From NCBI GenBank assembly GCA_964443875.1, contig CAYUET010000017.1:1-55127 (forward strand): a DNA stretch of 55,127 bases. The letters are read 5' to 3'. This document shows, piece after piece, positions 34,001-42,294 of this stretch. Both the position numbers and the translations under genes were made by a program. Each line of letters begins with the position of its first letter. Within the stretch, counting starts at the first letter, position 1. The DNA comes from CAYUET01 sp964443875 (GTDB taxonomy: Bacteria; Auribacterota; JAFGBW01). Below the pieces are notes generated by a model, which was not told the DNA's origin, did not search any database, and saw nothing but the letters and a program-made list of their open reading frames with translations.

Positions 34001-34409
34001 CATTGGAGTTGGGTTCACCCTCTATTTTACCGGAACATCCGTCAATGCCATGTCGATGCTGGGGGTTATCATTCTGGCCGGAGTGGTGGTGAGTAACGGT
34101 ATTATTCTGATTGACTTTGTCAATCAGCTTCGGGGGGAGGGACAGCCTCTTAAAGAAGCTCTGATCAACGCAGGCGGCACCCGGCTCAGGCCTATTTTAA
34201 TTACGAATATCTCCGGAGTGCTTGGACTCGTTCCCATGGCAATGAAATGGGAAGAGGGATCAGACTTTCAGGCCCCTATGGCAACTGCCGTTATCGGCGG
34301 GCAGATCATTTCCATGTGTCTTACCCTCTTTATCATTCCTTCCATTTATCTGGTGGTGGAAAGTTTTTTACTTTATTTCAAAAAAAATAAACAAAAAGCA
34401 GCCCTATAA
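31068..34409 (+). CDS. RND family transporter permease (HAE1/AcrB type), first of a tandem pair
   Basis: The 1113-residue protein has the RND plan: a first membrane helix, a large periplasmic loop, six helices, a second loop, and five more helices. A GTG start is used, with CGGGG upstream. Helix 4 carries 'LALGVSMMVDGSVVVQENI', where AcrB-like proteins have GLxVDDAIVV with two aspartates; here the second is Gly-Ser, so the proton relay is altered. 'MASQFESLLQPFIIMMTVPLS' is the typical late-loop segment. A charged Lys/Glu/Gly-rich insert near residues 265-285 interrupts the periplasmic part. A second RND gene follows with a 1-base overlap. No membrane-fusion protein or outer-membrane factor is adjacent. 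Confidence 0.93.
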   Translation: MSIFEFAVKKPVSMTMLYIAILLLGIRSFNVLPQELFPPLTFPQLTIVTSYGNASPEEIETLVTKILEETVATVKGLKTLRSFSKEGLSVIIVEFQWGTDMDFASLNLREKIDLVKERMPREAEEPLVLKFNPFAKPIMVYSMTSHGDPKDPNYMLIEDLLKLAKTKLKDKLEKVPGVASLSISGGLEKEIQVDLSLQQLVGHKINIQDIPTALKDSNLNYPAGSVKEDFFEYLVRTMGEFTTIKDIGDCLISIENIKRGKYDRAKRKEQEKKGERGSEKEEGEDISSQYVFLKDVGTIQENFKERSSYSRYQGKENISLQVQKQASANIIETVAAVKAELFRLQNETNMIPASVDLKLIYDESVFIQTSIDGVISSVIEGGILAFITLYLFLHSLKSATIVCITIPYALIITIIGMEYFKYSVNMMTLAGLALGVSMMVDGSVVVQENIDRHKSEGKDKETAAIDASAEIFAPLLSGILTNVVVFLPLGYVIGIAGQLFKPISFTVIGPLLASLFVGVTLIPRLSTIEIGKAGPPAESGPIMKKVERVYRKLLGIFLGGWYIPGFFFVIAALAAALYLLSISPSETMPKVDQRSFNIKMTLPTGTLLDITNDTATLIEKELNKEPEIESVSIAVGSDRSAGRASVESLGSHQAMFIVRLKAIPKDNIMTQVEDALTGANLYDTFIKERPFRKSTTQVVGEMRERVDKVRNSDVNTAMTPALQNAITSLKTAEIVWTTDDNPFAGAFSSSAPIAIQVTGRDLNLLQTYVSDVEKLLEKIPGTINIRNDIPSKSPEIRIIPNRKRAAMQGLSSSDIAQTSLICIKGMPATKLKKDGNETEVIVRLRKEDRESITALENLSLFSEDRVILMKDVATIKAGRGPSEVKRLDQIRIFNVFADLKGRAEGDAIRELKPLLKAMPVEDNYSIGFGREYEEKQESQMSLIYAFAISVALVYMIMASQFESLLQPFIIMMTVPLSIIGVGFTLYFTGTSVNAMSMLGVIILAGVVVSNGIILIDFVNQLRGEGQPLKEALINAGGTRLRPILITNISGVLGLVPMAMKWEEGSDFQAPMATAVIGGQIISMCLTLFIIPSIYLVVESFLLYFKKNKQKAAL

Positions 34410-37400
34410 TGTCCCTTCCAAGTCTAGCCATTAATCGCCCCATAACCATCCTGATGGTCATGATTTCTGTCTGCTTCATCGGGGTTTTGGCCTTGTTTTC
34501 CCTTCCCGTGGAATTAATGCCCAATGTCAGCTATAAAAAAATCACCATCATGATCAGTATCCGCGGCGGTCTTCCGCCGGATGAAAACGAAAACATGGTC
34601 ATCAAACCTGTTGAAGATGCTGTGGGAACGGTCAGTAACCTTGAAAGTATCGTATCCACCGCTGAAAAAGACCGCGCCATTATCGTTCTTCGTTTTATTC
34701 CCGGCACCAATATGGATTTTGCAAGTATGGAAGTTCGTGAGGCCTTTGCAAAAGTGAAAAACAAACTCCCCAAAGAAACGGAAAAACCGGTCATTTCCCG
34801 TTATGAAGAATCGGACGCGCCTGTTCTGATTCTGGCTGTCACAAGCGTGGGTGAAAAACACAGCCCCGAAGAAATGCGAACGCTTGTAGACAAAAAAATG
34901 AAAGAGAGGCTCATGCGTGTCACAGGGGTTGCCAACATCGATGTTTCAGGAGGTCGTGAACAGAAAATCATCTGCAATATCAATAGGACAACCATTGATG
35001 CCAATAAAATCCCAATACGCAAAATTGTCAATAAAATCGGGGTAAACTCCATGAATCTGCGGGTGGGGGCCAGAGACGAAGATTCCTTTGAAAAGGGAAT
35101 CATCTTCAAATCTGAATTTGAAACCATAGATGAAATCGGAGAAACCGCAGTCATCGTCAATGATAAACTGGGAACGCAATTTTATATCAAGGATATGGCT
35201 TCCGTTAAGCTCGACTACATGGAAGCCCAGAACCTTTCCCGTTATACCCAGTTCGAAACCGAGGGCGAACAAAAAGGCAAAAAAGGAGGAGGCGACAAAA
35301 AAGGAGAAGGAGAAACCTCCAATATTGTTTCCATGTATATCCAGAAAGAAAGTACGGGAAATACCGTTAAAACCTGTCAGGGGGTCAAAGAGGCTTTGGC
35401 AAGACTGGAAACAGAAATGGCAAAGACCTACCCGGATCTGCGTGTGCTGAAAGTCTCCGATCAATCGCAGCAGATCCTTGCGGCCATTGATTCTGTTAAA
35501 AGTTCCATGACACAGGGAGCTTACTGGGCCTTTCTGGTTCTTATCCTATTTTTCAGAAACCTTCTTGTCTCAATCATTGTCGGTGTTTCCATGCCAATTT
35601 CCATTCTTGGAACATTTATTTTTATGAAGAAATTTGACATTCCTTTGAACGTCATGACCCTTCAGGGACTAACTGTGGGTGTGGGGAACATGCTTGACAG
35701 CTCCATCTGCGTGCTTGAAAATATTTTCAGCAAAAGACAGAACGGAGAAAGTCCTATTCAAGCCTCCATCAATGGAACAGAAGAACTCTTTATGGAACTT
35801 CTTGCAGGTATGCTTACAACCATCATCGTATTTCTTCCAATCTTCTTTCTGGATGAGCAATTAAAAATGCTTTATGAAGGCCTGGCGATAACCGTTGTAG
35901 TATCCCTCGTTCTTTCCTTTTTTGTCGCCATGACCGTTATTCCTATTCTGTGTGCAAAAATTCCGATTAAAAGGAAAACCGTTCAGACCAAATCCGATAT
36001 TTTCCGAAAACTTTACATAAAGGCCCTGGCGTTCTGTCTTCGCTTTCGAATGGTTCTTTTTATTTTTCTCCTTGTCGTTTTAGCGTATTCTTTAATCCTG
36101 GGAAGTACCTTGAAACAGGAACTTCAGGGAAGCTCTGAGCAGGATCGTTTTACCATTTTCGTTGAATTGCCCGATGGAGCAAAACTGGAGGTTTCCGATA
36201 AAGTGGTGGGAGAAGTCGAAACCCTTCTCAAAAACACAAAACTCTTTCCTGAAGTTGCAACGGTCACAGCCCGTGTTGAAGGATGGTCTTCCAAAGTTTA
36301 TGTTTCCCTTTATCCCAAGGAAAAAAGAAAAAGGACAATCAAAGAAGTCATAGAAGAACTTCGAAAAGTCATCCCCACTTTGAAATGGATAAAAAAGACG
36401 GACGGTTTTGTGTATTTCAGTGAAGATTCGGGAGGAGACGCGGAAGAAATCTCTGTCGACGTCTACGGTTATAACTACGAAATCCTTGGAAAACTCGCCA
36501 ATGAATGTGCGGCTAAAATGGAAGAAGTCCCGGGTGTGGTGGATGCAAAACTCCGCATGTCTGAAGGCCGCCCTGAATTTCGTCTTATCCCCAAGAAAAA
36601 CCGCGCTGCGGAATTCGGTATTTCTGTTCAGGAAATGGCGGAAACCCTCCATTGCGATATCCGGGGGCTCAGAGCCGCCTCCTTTCATCCCAAAGATGGT
36701 ACCGGGTCTGAAATTGAAACTATTGTCCGGCTGGATCCAAAGCATGTTAAAACCCTGAATGATGTCCGGAATATGACACTCATGTCCCCCAAAGGCCAGC
36801 TTGTCTTCTTAAGCGATATTGTTGAATTTTCAGAAGGGGTAAGCCAGTCTGAAATATGGCGAACCAACAAAAGCCGTATGATCGGCGTGAGTGCGACAAC
36901 AACGAAACTGTCCATGGAGGATGCCATTGCCGCCTGCAGAACAAAACTCAAGGAAATTAAATTCCCAAAGGAATATTATTTCGTCTTTTCCGGAGCCTAC
37001 TATAAAATGATCGAAAACAAAAAACAACTCATGTGGGCCATGATCGTAACCATTTTTATCATTTATATGATTTTGGCCTGCCTCTTTGAATCCTATTTCC
37101 AGCCTTTTATCATTCTGACAACCATTCCTCTGGCCCTCATTGGCGCAATATTGGGTTTGTACTGGTTTAAAAAATCTGTAACCATGGGTGTATTTCTTGG
37201 CGGGATCGTTTTAGCAGGAGTTGTTGTGAATGCCGCCATCATGGTGGTTACCAATATTGAAGAAATGAGAAGGAATAAAGGTTTTTCCATCTTTCACGCT
37301 TGTATTCAAAGTGTTCTTATGAGAACCCGCCCTATTCTCATGACCAGCGGAACAACCATTTTTGGTATGATCCCCATGGCCTTTGATAAGAGTTCCTCTG

Positions 37401-37630
37401 CAGAGATGTGGGCCCCTTTTGCTGTCACAATCATGATGGGAATGATCAGTGCAACGTTTCTTACCCTTACAGTCCTTCCTGGACTTTATGTCATGCTGGA
37501 AAACACTATTAAAAACACAGTCTATATTAGTGCCTACATCAAAAGCCCCATGACGATCAAAAAATTTCTTATCTATTATCTCATTCTCTTCAATGTCGCC
37601 TTAGTCTGCGTCAAAATTTTTCTTTTTTAA
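34409..37630 (+). CDS. RND family transporter permease, second of a tandem pair
   Basis: The start ATG overlaps the stop of the first RND gene by one base (TAATG), so they are co-translated. At 1073 residues it is a full permease with 'LPVELMPNVSYKKITIMISIRGG', helix 4 'TVGVGNMLDSSICVLENIF', and late-loop 'ACLFESYFQPFIILTTIPLALIG'. Like its partner it lacks the two adjacent aspartates of AcrB helix 4 (one Asp only). It has a Gly/Lys-rich insert near residues 288-305, at a position different from the first protein's insert. The pair probably forms a heteromeric pump as MdtBC-type proteins do. Substrate is unknown. Adaptor and channel would have to be encoded elsewhere. Confidence 0.92.
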   Translation: MSLPSLAINRPITILMVMISVCFIGVLALFSLPVELMPNVSYKKITIMISIRGGLPPDENENMVIKPVEDAVGTVSNLESIVSTAEKDRAIIVLRFIPGTNMDFASMEVREAFAKVKNKLPKETEKPVISRYEESDAPVLILAVTSVGEKHSPEEMRTLVDKKMKERLMRVTGVANIDVSGGREQKIICNINRTTIDANKIPIRKIVNKIGVNSMNLRVGARDEDSFEKGIIFKSEFETIDEIGETAVIVNDKLGTQFYIKDMASVKLDYMEAQNLSRYTQFETEGEQKGKKGGGDKKGEGETSNIVSMYIQKESTGNTVKTCQGVKEALARLETEMAKTYPDLRVLKVSDQSQQILAAIDSVKSSMTQGAYWAFLVLILFFRNLLVSIIVGVSMPISILGTFIFMKKFDIPLNVMTLQGLTVGVGNMLDSSICVLENIFSKRQNGESPIQASINGTEELFMELLAGMLTTIIVFLPIFFLDEQLKMLYEGLAITVVVSLVLSFFVAMTVIPILCAKIPIKRKTVQTKSDIFRKLYIKALAFCLRFRMVLFIFLLVVLAYSLILGSTLKQELQGSSEQDRFTIFVELPDGAKLEVSDKVVGEVETLLKNTKLFPEVATVTARVEGWSSKVYVSLYPKEKRKRTIKEVIEELRKVIPTLKWIKKTDGFVYFSEDSGGDAEEISVDVYGYNYEILGKLANECAAKMEEVPGVVDAKLRMSEGRPEFRLIPKKNRAAEFGISVQEMAETLHCDIRGLRAASFHPKDGTGSEIETIVRLDPKHVKTLNDVRNMTLMSPKGQLVFLSDIVEFSEGVSQSEIWRTNKSRMIGVSATTTKLSMEDAIAACRTKLKEIKFPKEYYFVFSGAYYKMIENKKQLMWAMIVTIFIIYMILACLFESYFQPFIILTTIPLALIGAILGLYWFKKSVTMGVFLGGIVLAGVVVNAAIMVVTNIEEMRRNKGFSIFHACIQSVLMRTRPILMTSGTTIFGMIPMAFDKSSSAEMWAPFAVTIMMGMISATFLTLTVLPGLYVMLENTIKNTVYISAYIKSPMTIKKFLIYYLILFNVALVCVKIFLF

Positions 37631-37702
37631 TTTTCATGCTTTCCAGCCGGTTTGTCATAAAACGCAAAATCCGGGCGGATATTTGAATGGGAACAGGCTT
37701 TT

Positions 37703-38266
37703 CTATGTAAATGCTTTTTTCATTTCTTCAATCAGGGCCTTTTCGGAATTGGAAATTTTTGACCCTAATCCTAAAAAACCTCCACTGGCTTTTGCAACAT
37801 CTGAGGCATGGGAAAAAATTTCAGTTTCAAGAGACTTTTTCTCCTCAGGATTCAATTTTTCACACAAGCCCTGAATATAATGTTTCCATGCTTCAAGAAG
37901 CTTTTTGTCCGGTTTATGCTGAAGCCATCTTTCAAGCAGGGCATAATCCATGCTATCTTTAGCGAATCCGGCGTTTTCAGCGCCGTAAAGGATAGCCTCG
38001 CATTCTTTTTTGTCTATCTGGCCGTCAGCCCAGGCAATCTCCACCAATGGGATAATAGCAATGGAGGCCAGGGTTTCAGGATGAATATCCAGCTGTACGA
38101 GTTTTTCAAGCACCTTATCATTGTGTATTCCGGAAACCCGTGATAAATTTTCCTTGGTTTCCTTCATCTGTTTCATTTTCTTCAGATTTTCAATCAGTTT
38201 TTTGTCATTTTCCAGAAAAAAAAGATCCTCAAGATTCGTTTGACTGATTTTGGATTTGAAATGCAT
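37703..38266 (-). CDS. TerB-like domain protein of unknown function
   Basis: The 187-residue soluble protein has a segment 'IAIIPLVEIAWADGQIDKKECEAILYGAENAG', characteristic of TerB-like helical domains with acidic metal-binding residues, and 'VAKASGGFLGLGSKISNSEKALIEEM' near the end. An AAGGAGG ribosome site lies before the start. Similar proteins occur in many Gram-negative groups, but no activity is known. TerB itself is linked to tellurite and stress responses. The gene is convergent with the RND genes and divergent from nadA, so it stands alone. Confidence 0.8.
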   Translation of the reverse strand: MHFKSKISQTNLEDLFFLENDKKLIENLKKMKQMKETKENLSRVSGIHNDKVLEKLVQLDIHPETLASIAIIPLVEIAWADGQIDKKECEAILYGAENAGFAKDSMDYALLERWLQHKPDKKLLEAWKHYIQGLCEKLNPEEKKSLETEIFSHASDVAKASGGFLGLGSKISNSEKALIEEMKKAFT

Positions 38267-38401
38267 AAGGCCCTCCTTAATTTACTTAATGAAAGATACT
38301 TTGTCCCCTCTCATCGCACAAGAAAATAATATTGAACCTGAAATCATTTTTTGAAATAACCCTTATCTATCCATTTAAAAAGAATCAGGAAAGGGAATTT
38401 C

Positions 38402-39310
38402 ATGACTATCCAGGAGCAAATTCAATCCCTTAAGAAAAAACAGAATACTGTTATTCTGGCTCACAATTATCAATTAAAGGAAATTCAGGATATCGCCGAT
38501 TATGTCGGAGATTCCCTGGGCTTAAGCTTTCAGGCCAAAAACACCAAAGCGGATATCATCCTGTTCTGCGGGGTATACTTCATGGCTGAAACAGCCAAAA
38601 TAATATCCCCAAAAAAAAAGGTTCTGATTCCCGATAAACGGGCCGGCTGCCCCATGGCAGACATGATAAAACCCGACCAGCTCAAAGCCCTCAAAGAAAA
38701 ACATCCCAGGGCAAAAGTACTGACCTACGTCAATTCCTCTGCGGGAATCAAAGCCTTATCCGATATTTGCTGTACGTCCTCCAATGCCCCGCAGATTGTT
38801 CAGAAATATTTTAAAGCTGAGGATGAAATTATTTTTATTCCGGATAAGCATCTTGCCCTTCACACCGCAAGATTAACCGGTCGAAATTTTATTCTCTGGA
38901 ACGGCTTTTGTCCGACTCATATCAAAATCATTCCGGAATACATCCGGGCTTTAAAAAAAGAACACCCTGAAGCCGAAGTTCTGGTTCATCCTGAATGCAT
39001 TCCTGAAACAATCGCCATTGCGGGCAAAGCCTTGTCCACAGACGGGATGTATAAACATGTCCAAAAGAGTGAAAAAAAAGAATTTATTATCGGCACAGAA
39101 ATCGGAATGCTGCACAGGCTTCAAAAAGATTTTCCGGACAAACGCTTTTATCCGGTCACAACTCTTGCCTCCTGCCCCAACATGAAGAAAATAACGCTGG
39201 ATAAGGTTCTCCGCTCTCTTGAAGAAGGTAAAGAGGAAGTGACAGTCCATGAAGAAACAGCCGCCAAAGCCCTGAAAAGTATTGAAGCCATGCTTGACTG
39301 TGTTTCCTGA
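38402..39310 (+). CDS. nadA: Quinolinate synthase
   Basis: NadA condenses iminoaspartate with dihydroxyacetone phosphate to quinolinate in NAD synthesis, using a 4Fe-4S cluster. The 302-residue length fits the short type. 'ILAHNYQLKEIQDIADYVGDSLGLS' at the N terminus, 'FCGVYFMAETAKI', 'WNGFC' and 'VHPEC' are all family motifs. The cluster ligands are expected to be Cys83 (RAGC), Cys170 (NGFC) and Cys258 (ASCPN). nadB and nadC are not adjacent. A GGAAAGG ribosome site lies close before the start, and a terminator follows. Confidence 0.97.
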   Translation: MTIQEQIQSLKKKQNTVILAHNYQLKEIQDIADYVGDSLGLSFQAKNTKADIILFCGVYFMAETAKIISPKKKVLIPDKRAGCPMADMIKPDQLKALKEKHPRAKVLTYVNSSAGIKALSDICCTSSNAPQIVQKYFKAEDEIIFIPDKHLALHTARLTGRNFILWNGFCPTHIKIIPEYIRALKKEHPEAEVLVHPECIPETIAIAGKALSTDGMYKHVQKSEKKEFIIGTEIGMLHRLQKDFPDKRFYPVTTLASCPNMKKITLDKVLRSLEEGKEEVTVHEETAAKALKSIEAMLDCVS

Positions 39311-39318
39311 ATAAAAAT

Positions 39319-39348
39319 CGGCTTGCCCCCTTAAAGACAAGCCGTTTT
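39319..39348 (+). terminator. Terminator after nadA
   Basis: CGGCTTG and CAAGCCG pair across a 12-base loop and are followed by TTTTC. The T-run is short, so termination may be partial. Confidence 0.7.
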
Positions 39349-39378
39349 CAAAATGAACAATCTATGTTTTTTAATGCT

Positions 39379-40854
39379 TTACATCCCACCAAAAGCAACT
39401 TCAACCGTATGATCAGCATGAATATTAGATAGAGTGTAAGTTTTTACACCTAAAGCTTCAACTCCGCCTGGACTATCATAGACCCATACCCCATCCACAT
39501 CAATATAACGTACGGCGGAATTCACCAGATCATCGGGTGTGCAGGTAAAAGTAATATTTTCCCCTTCATTGACAGTGATAGAGCCGCTGGGTGAAATAGT
39601 TCCGGTTGCCCCCCATTCATCTGATATAACCGTCGTTATCGTATATTGGCTGGGGGTTGCAGGAGGATTAATAGTAAGGATTCCCTGCCGGCTAGCCGAA
39701 TACCCCAAAGCATCCGTTACATTCACACTCCACGAATACGCCCCCTGGGTATGATAGGTATGGGAATAATTCAAAAGTGCGGAAGAAGTTTTCACGATCT
39801 TCACTGACTCCCCCGCATTCTGAGACTGGGTGATAAAGCTTCCCCCTTCCCCGAAATTCACTGAATATGTATAAGGGGGCTGGCCTCCCTGGGCACGAAT
39901 AACAAAAGAAACCTCACAGGGTACGGATCCCGAATCCGGAGTGGTAATCACATTCAAACTCAAAGTATCAGCGGAAACCTGTTCTGTACACACTGTCTGC
40001 TTTACCTCCTGCACAATCATCGGGTAAGCCCTGGGGTAAATCATTCCCTTGCGAGCAAAAGCCAGATCTGCTGAAAAAGGATTCCAGGCCATTCCCACAA
40101 ACACATGCCAGTTTTCACCTGCAAGGTCTTCGGAAATCATGGAAAAATCCTGGTTATCCGCAAAGCCCGCCTCCACACTTGCACTCCACTGCGGAGCCAC
40201 ATAAAACCGGCTCTCCACAGCCAGGGCGTAAACATCCTCCTCAGCCAGAGTTCCTTTGAAAGACAACACCATCTTTTCACCCATCAACGTTTCCAGTTCT
40301 GTTTTCATAAAAGAAAGGGCCCGGTTATAAATCTCGTATCCCTGACGAATACGGTATATCCCTGAAGAATTTTCCAGGTAATACTCCGAAACTGTTCCTC
40401 CCTCCACAAAACGGTCATCCGTAACCGGAATACCCGCATGAACAAAAAGCTGAAGACGATCATTGATCCCGTACTTTATTCCGGGTCTTATCTGATAATG
40501 AGAAGTGCGGTCATAGCCGTCCAACTCATACTGTAAAAAATCCACAAAACCATAAACGCCGAGCTGGTCATTCACCTGATACCCAGCTCCAAAAGATTCC
40601 CCTCTCTGTTCCAGGGCGTCCGCGCTGTCCAGCATGGCAGAAGCCTGAAGAAAAAGCCCATTGTCAAAATTCCTTGCAAAGGCCAGTTCTCCTTTAAGGA
40701 CTGTTTCACTTGAATTCTCATCCGTGGATTCCCGGCTTCCACCCTGAAGGTAAACTCCCAGATCATAGTCCTTTTCAAGCGCATTCGCGCCAAAACCAAG
40801 ACCGAATCCAAACATTAAAATCAAAAGACCTTTAAGCAGTTTCCGTGCTATCAT
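39379..40854 (-). CDS. Outer-membrane/surface protein: beta-barrel-like region plus PKD domain and repeat-type C-terminus
   Basis: A signal peptide ('LLILMFGFGLGFGANA') begins the 491-residue protein. Residues about 25-280 have alternating polar and aromatic strands ('GVYLQGGSRES', 'GLFLQASAML', 'LGVYGFVDFLQYEL', 'VFVGMAWNPF'), as in beta-barrels. A PKD-like domain follows (about 300-400, 'GSVPCEVSFVIRAQGGQPPYTYSVNFG'), then a beta-rich segment like secreted bacterial repeats ('GTISPSGSITVNEGENITFTCTP'). A GGGGAG ribosome site precedes the start. A barrel joined to external or periplasmic Ig-like domains suggests surface display. I do not recognise a specific family. Confidence 0.7.
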   Translation of the reverse strand: MIARKLLKGLLILMFGFGLGFGANALEKDYDLGVYLQGGSRESTDENSSETVLKGELAFARNFDNGLFLQASAMLDSADALEQRGESFGAGYQVNDQLGVYGFVDFLQYELDGYDRTSHYQIRPGIKYGINDRLQLFVHAGIPVTDDRFVEGGTVSEYYLENSSGIYRIRQGYEIYNRALSFMKTELETLMGEKMVLSFKGTLAEEDVYALAVESRFYVAPQWSASVEAGFADNQDFSMISEDLAGENWHVFVGMAWNPFSADLAFARKGMIYPRAYPMIVQEVKQTVCTEQVSADTLSLNVITTPDSGSVPCEVSFVIRAQGGQPPYTYSVNFGEGGSFITQSQNAGESVKIVKTSSALLNYSHTYHTQGAYSWSVNVTDALGYSASRQGILTINPPATPSQYTITTVISDEWGATGTISPSGSITVNEGENITFTCTPDDLVNSAVRYIDVDGVWVYDSPGGVEALGVKTYTLSNIHADHTVEVAFGGM

Positions 40855-41207
40855 TTAAACTCCCCTCAATGGATAAATCAAAACAAAAATCTAACATAGA
40901 GATTGATAATCATAAAAACAATATCAACCCTGTATTTTTAAATACCACAAAAAATAAGGGAGGTAAAATAAAAATCCTGGTTTAAAAAACAACATTATTG
41001 ATAATTTTTGTACTGAACACTCCACATAAAAATGGATTACGCCGCAGCAAGTTGCAAGGTATCAAATACGTCATTGCGAGGACGCTTTGGGACGAAGCAA
41101 TCTCTCTCATCTAGATTGCTTCGCAAAGCCTCTCCATGACAAAGCTGCAGCAAGCTGCGAGGAATTAAACCCAATGAGATTAAAATTTTTCAGAAAAAAC
41201 GGCCCTG
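40855..41207. other. Intergenic region holding a MITE-like repeat
   Basis: The left 185 bases are AT-rich leader sequence of the surface protein gene. The rest is occupied by the repeat listed separately. No reading frame here looks coding. Confidence 0.6.
41041..41184. repeat. MITE-like palindromic repeat, most complete copy
   Basis: The element starts GCCGCAGCAAGTTGC, ends GCTGCAGCAAGCTGCGAGGAATTAAACCC plus a short tail, and encloses TCATTGCGAGGACG...GACGAAGCAATCT and its inverted copy AGATTGCTTCG...TCTCCATGAC. The central arms GAAGCAATCT (41094-41103) and AGATTGCTTC (41113-41122) form a ten-pair stem. There is no coding sequence. Related pieces lie at 6233-6307 and 9900-9950, so this is a family within the genome. 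Confidence 0.75.
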
Positions 41208-42293
41208 TTAATGAAAAGCCTCCTCCCCCTCTTCTTCCTTCGCATATTTCTCAAATTGCGCCTTGTCAAAAGACTTCATGTAGGCTTCCTTGCCGGAAAT
41301 CAGTCCCTCGTTAAGAAGCTTTTTGATGGCATCATCCATAAGAATCATACCCATCTGAGAACCTGTCTGTATCTCAGACTTCAGCTTGGTGGTCTGGCCT
41401 TCACGGATAAGGTTGGAGGCGGAAAGGTTTTTAATAAAAACTTCATGAATGGCGACGCGTCCATTTCCTTCTTTTTTCTTGGCCAGAAGCTGTGAACAGA
41501 CTCCATAAAGTGATTCCGCCAGCATGCTCAGAATCTGCTTCTGCTGATTGGAGGGAAAGGTATCGACAATACGGTCAATCGTTTTAGCCGCGCAGTTGGT
41601 GTGAAGGGTCCCAAAAACCAGAAGGCCCTTCTCTGCGGCCGATACCGCGAGGCTTATGGTTTCCAGATCCCGCATTTCGCCGACAAGAATGACATCCACA
41701 TCCGAACGCATGGCATCATAAAGCGCTTTTTGAAAAGAAGGAGAATCAATGCCAATCTCTCTTTGAACAATCACGGACTTTTTATTGGGATGTACAAATT
41801 CAATGGGTTCTTCGATCGTCAGAATTTTCCTCGAAAAATTCTCATTGATATGATTAATCATCGCAGCCAGGGTTGTGGATTTCCCTGATCCGGTGGGCCC
41901 GGTAACCAGAATCAGCCCCCGTTTGGCTTCCGCCATGGTCTTTAAAACCGGGGGGGTTTTCAGATCCTCCAGGGATTTTATCTCCTTGGGAATGATGCGG
42001 AAAATCGCGCCCAGCCCCTGAAACTGGCAGTAATAATTCGCTCTGAACCGGGCGATATCTCCCAAAGCATAGGCAAAATCGAGATCCCTGTTTTTTCTGT
42101 AGTGCTCCCATCGGTCAGGAGGACAGATTTCCTTGAGCATGGCGTAAATTCGCTCCTCCGTCAAAACAGGCTGATCCGGAATGATACGGATGGAACCATA
42201 GACGCGCATTTTCGGGGGCTGCCCCTGCATCAGATGCAAATCAGACCCGTGTTCCCTGATGAGAATTTCGAATAAAAAATCAATGGCTGCCAT
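41208..42293 (-). CDS. PilT-family twitching motility ATPase
   Basis: The start at 42293 is chosen because an in-frame extension upstream would overlap the preceding gene by 68 bases and the 42293 ATG follows a GGGGG ribosome site, 1 base after that gene's stop codon. The 361-residue protein has the PilT layout: an N-terminal PAS-like domain ('GSDLHLMQGQPPKMRVYG'), Walker A 'GPTGSGKSTT', Asp box 'IEEPIEF', Walker B 'ILVGEMRDLETI', His box 'KGLLVFGTLHTNCAAK' and the 'QREIGID' segment. It lacks the usual glycine-histidine in 'ETGHL' (here 'EKGLL'). PilT retracts type IV pili. The C terminus is Glu-rich. Other pilus genes are outside the window. Confidence 0.93.
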   Translation of the reverse strand: MAAIDFLFEILIREHGSDLHLMQGQPPKMRVYGSIRIIPDQPVLTEERIYAMLKEICPPDRWEHYRKNRDLDFAYALGDIARFRANYYCQFQGLGAIFRIIPKEIKSLEDLKTPPVLKTMAEAKRGLILVTGPTGSGKSTTLAAMINHINENFSRKILTIEEPIEFVHPNKKSVIVQREIGIDSPSFQKALYDAMRSDVDVILVGEMRDLETISLAVSAAEKGLLVFGTLHTNCAAKTIDRIVDTFPSNQQKQILSMLAESLYGVCSQLLAKKKEGNGRVAIHEVFIKNLSASNLIREGQTTKLKSEIQTGSQMGMILMDDAIKKLLNEGLISGKEAYMKSFDKAQFEKYAKEEEGEEAFH

Positions 42294-42294
42294 A

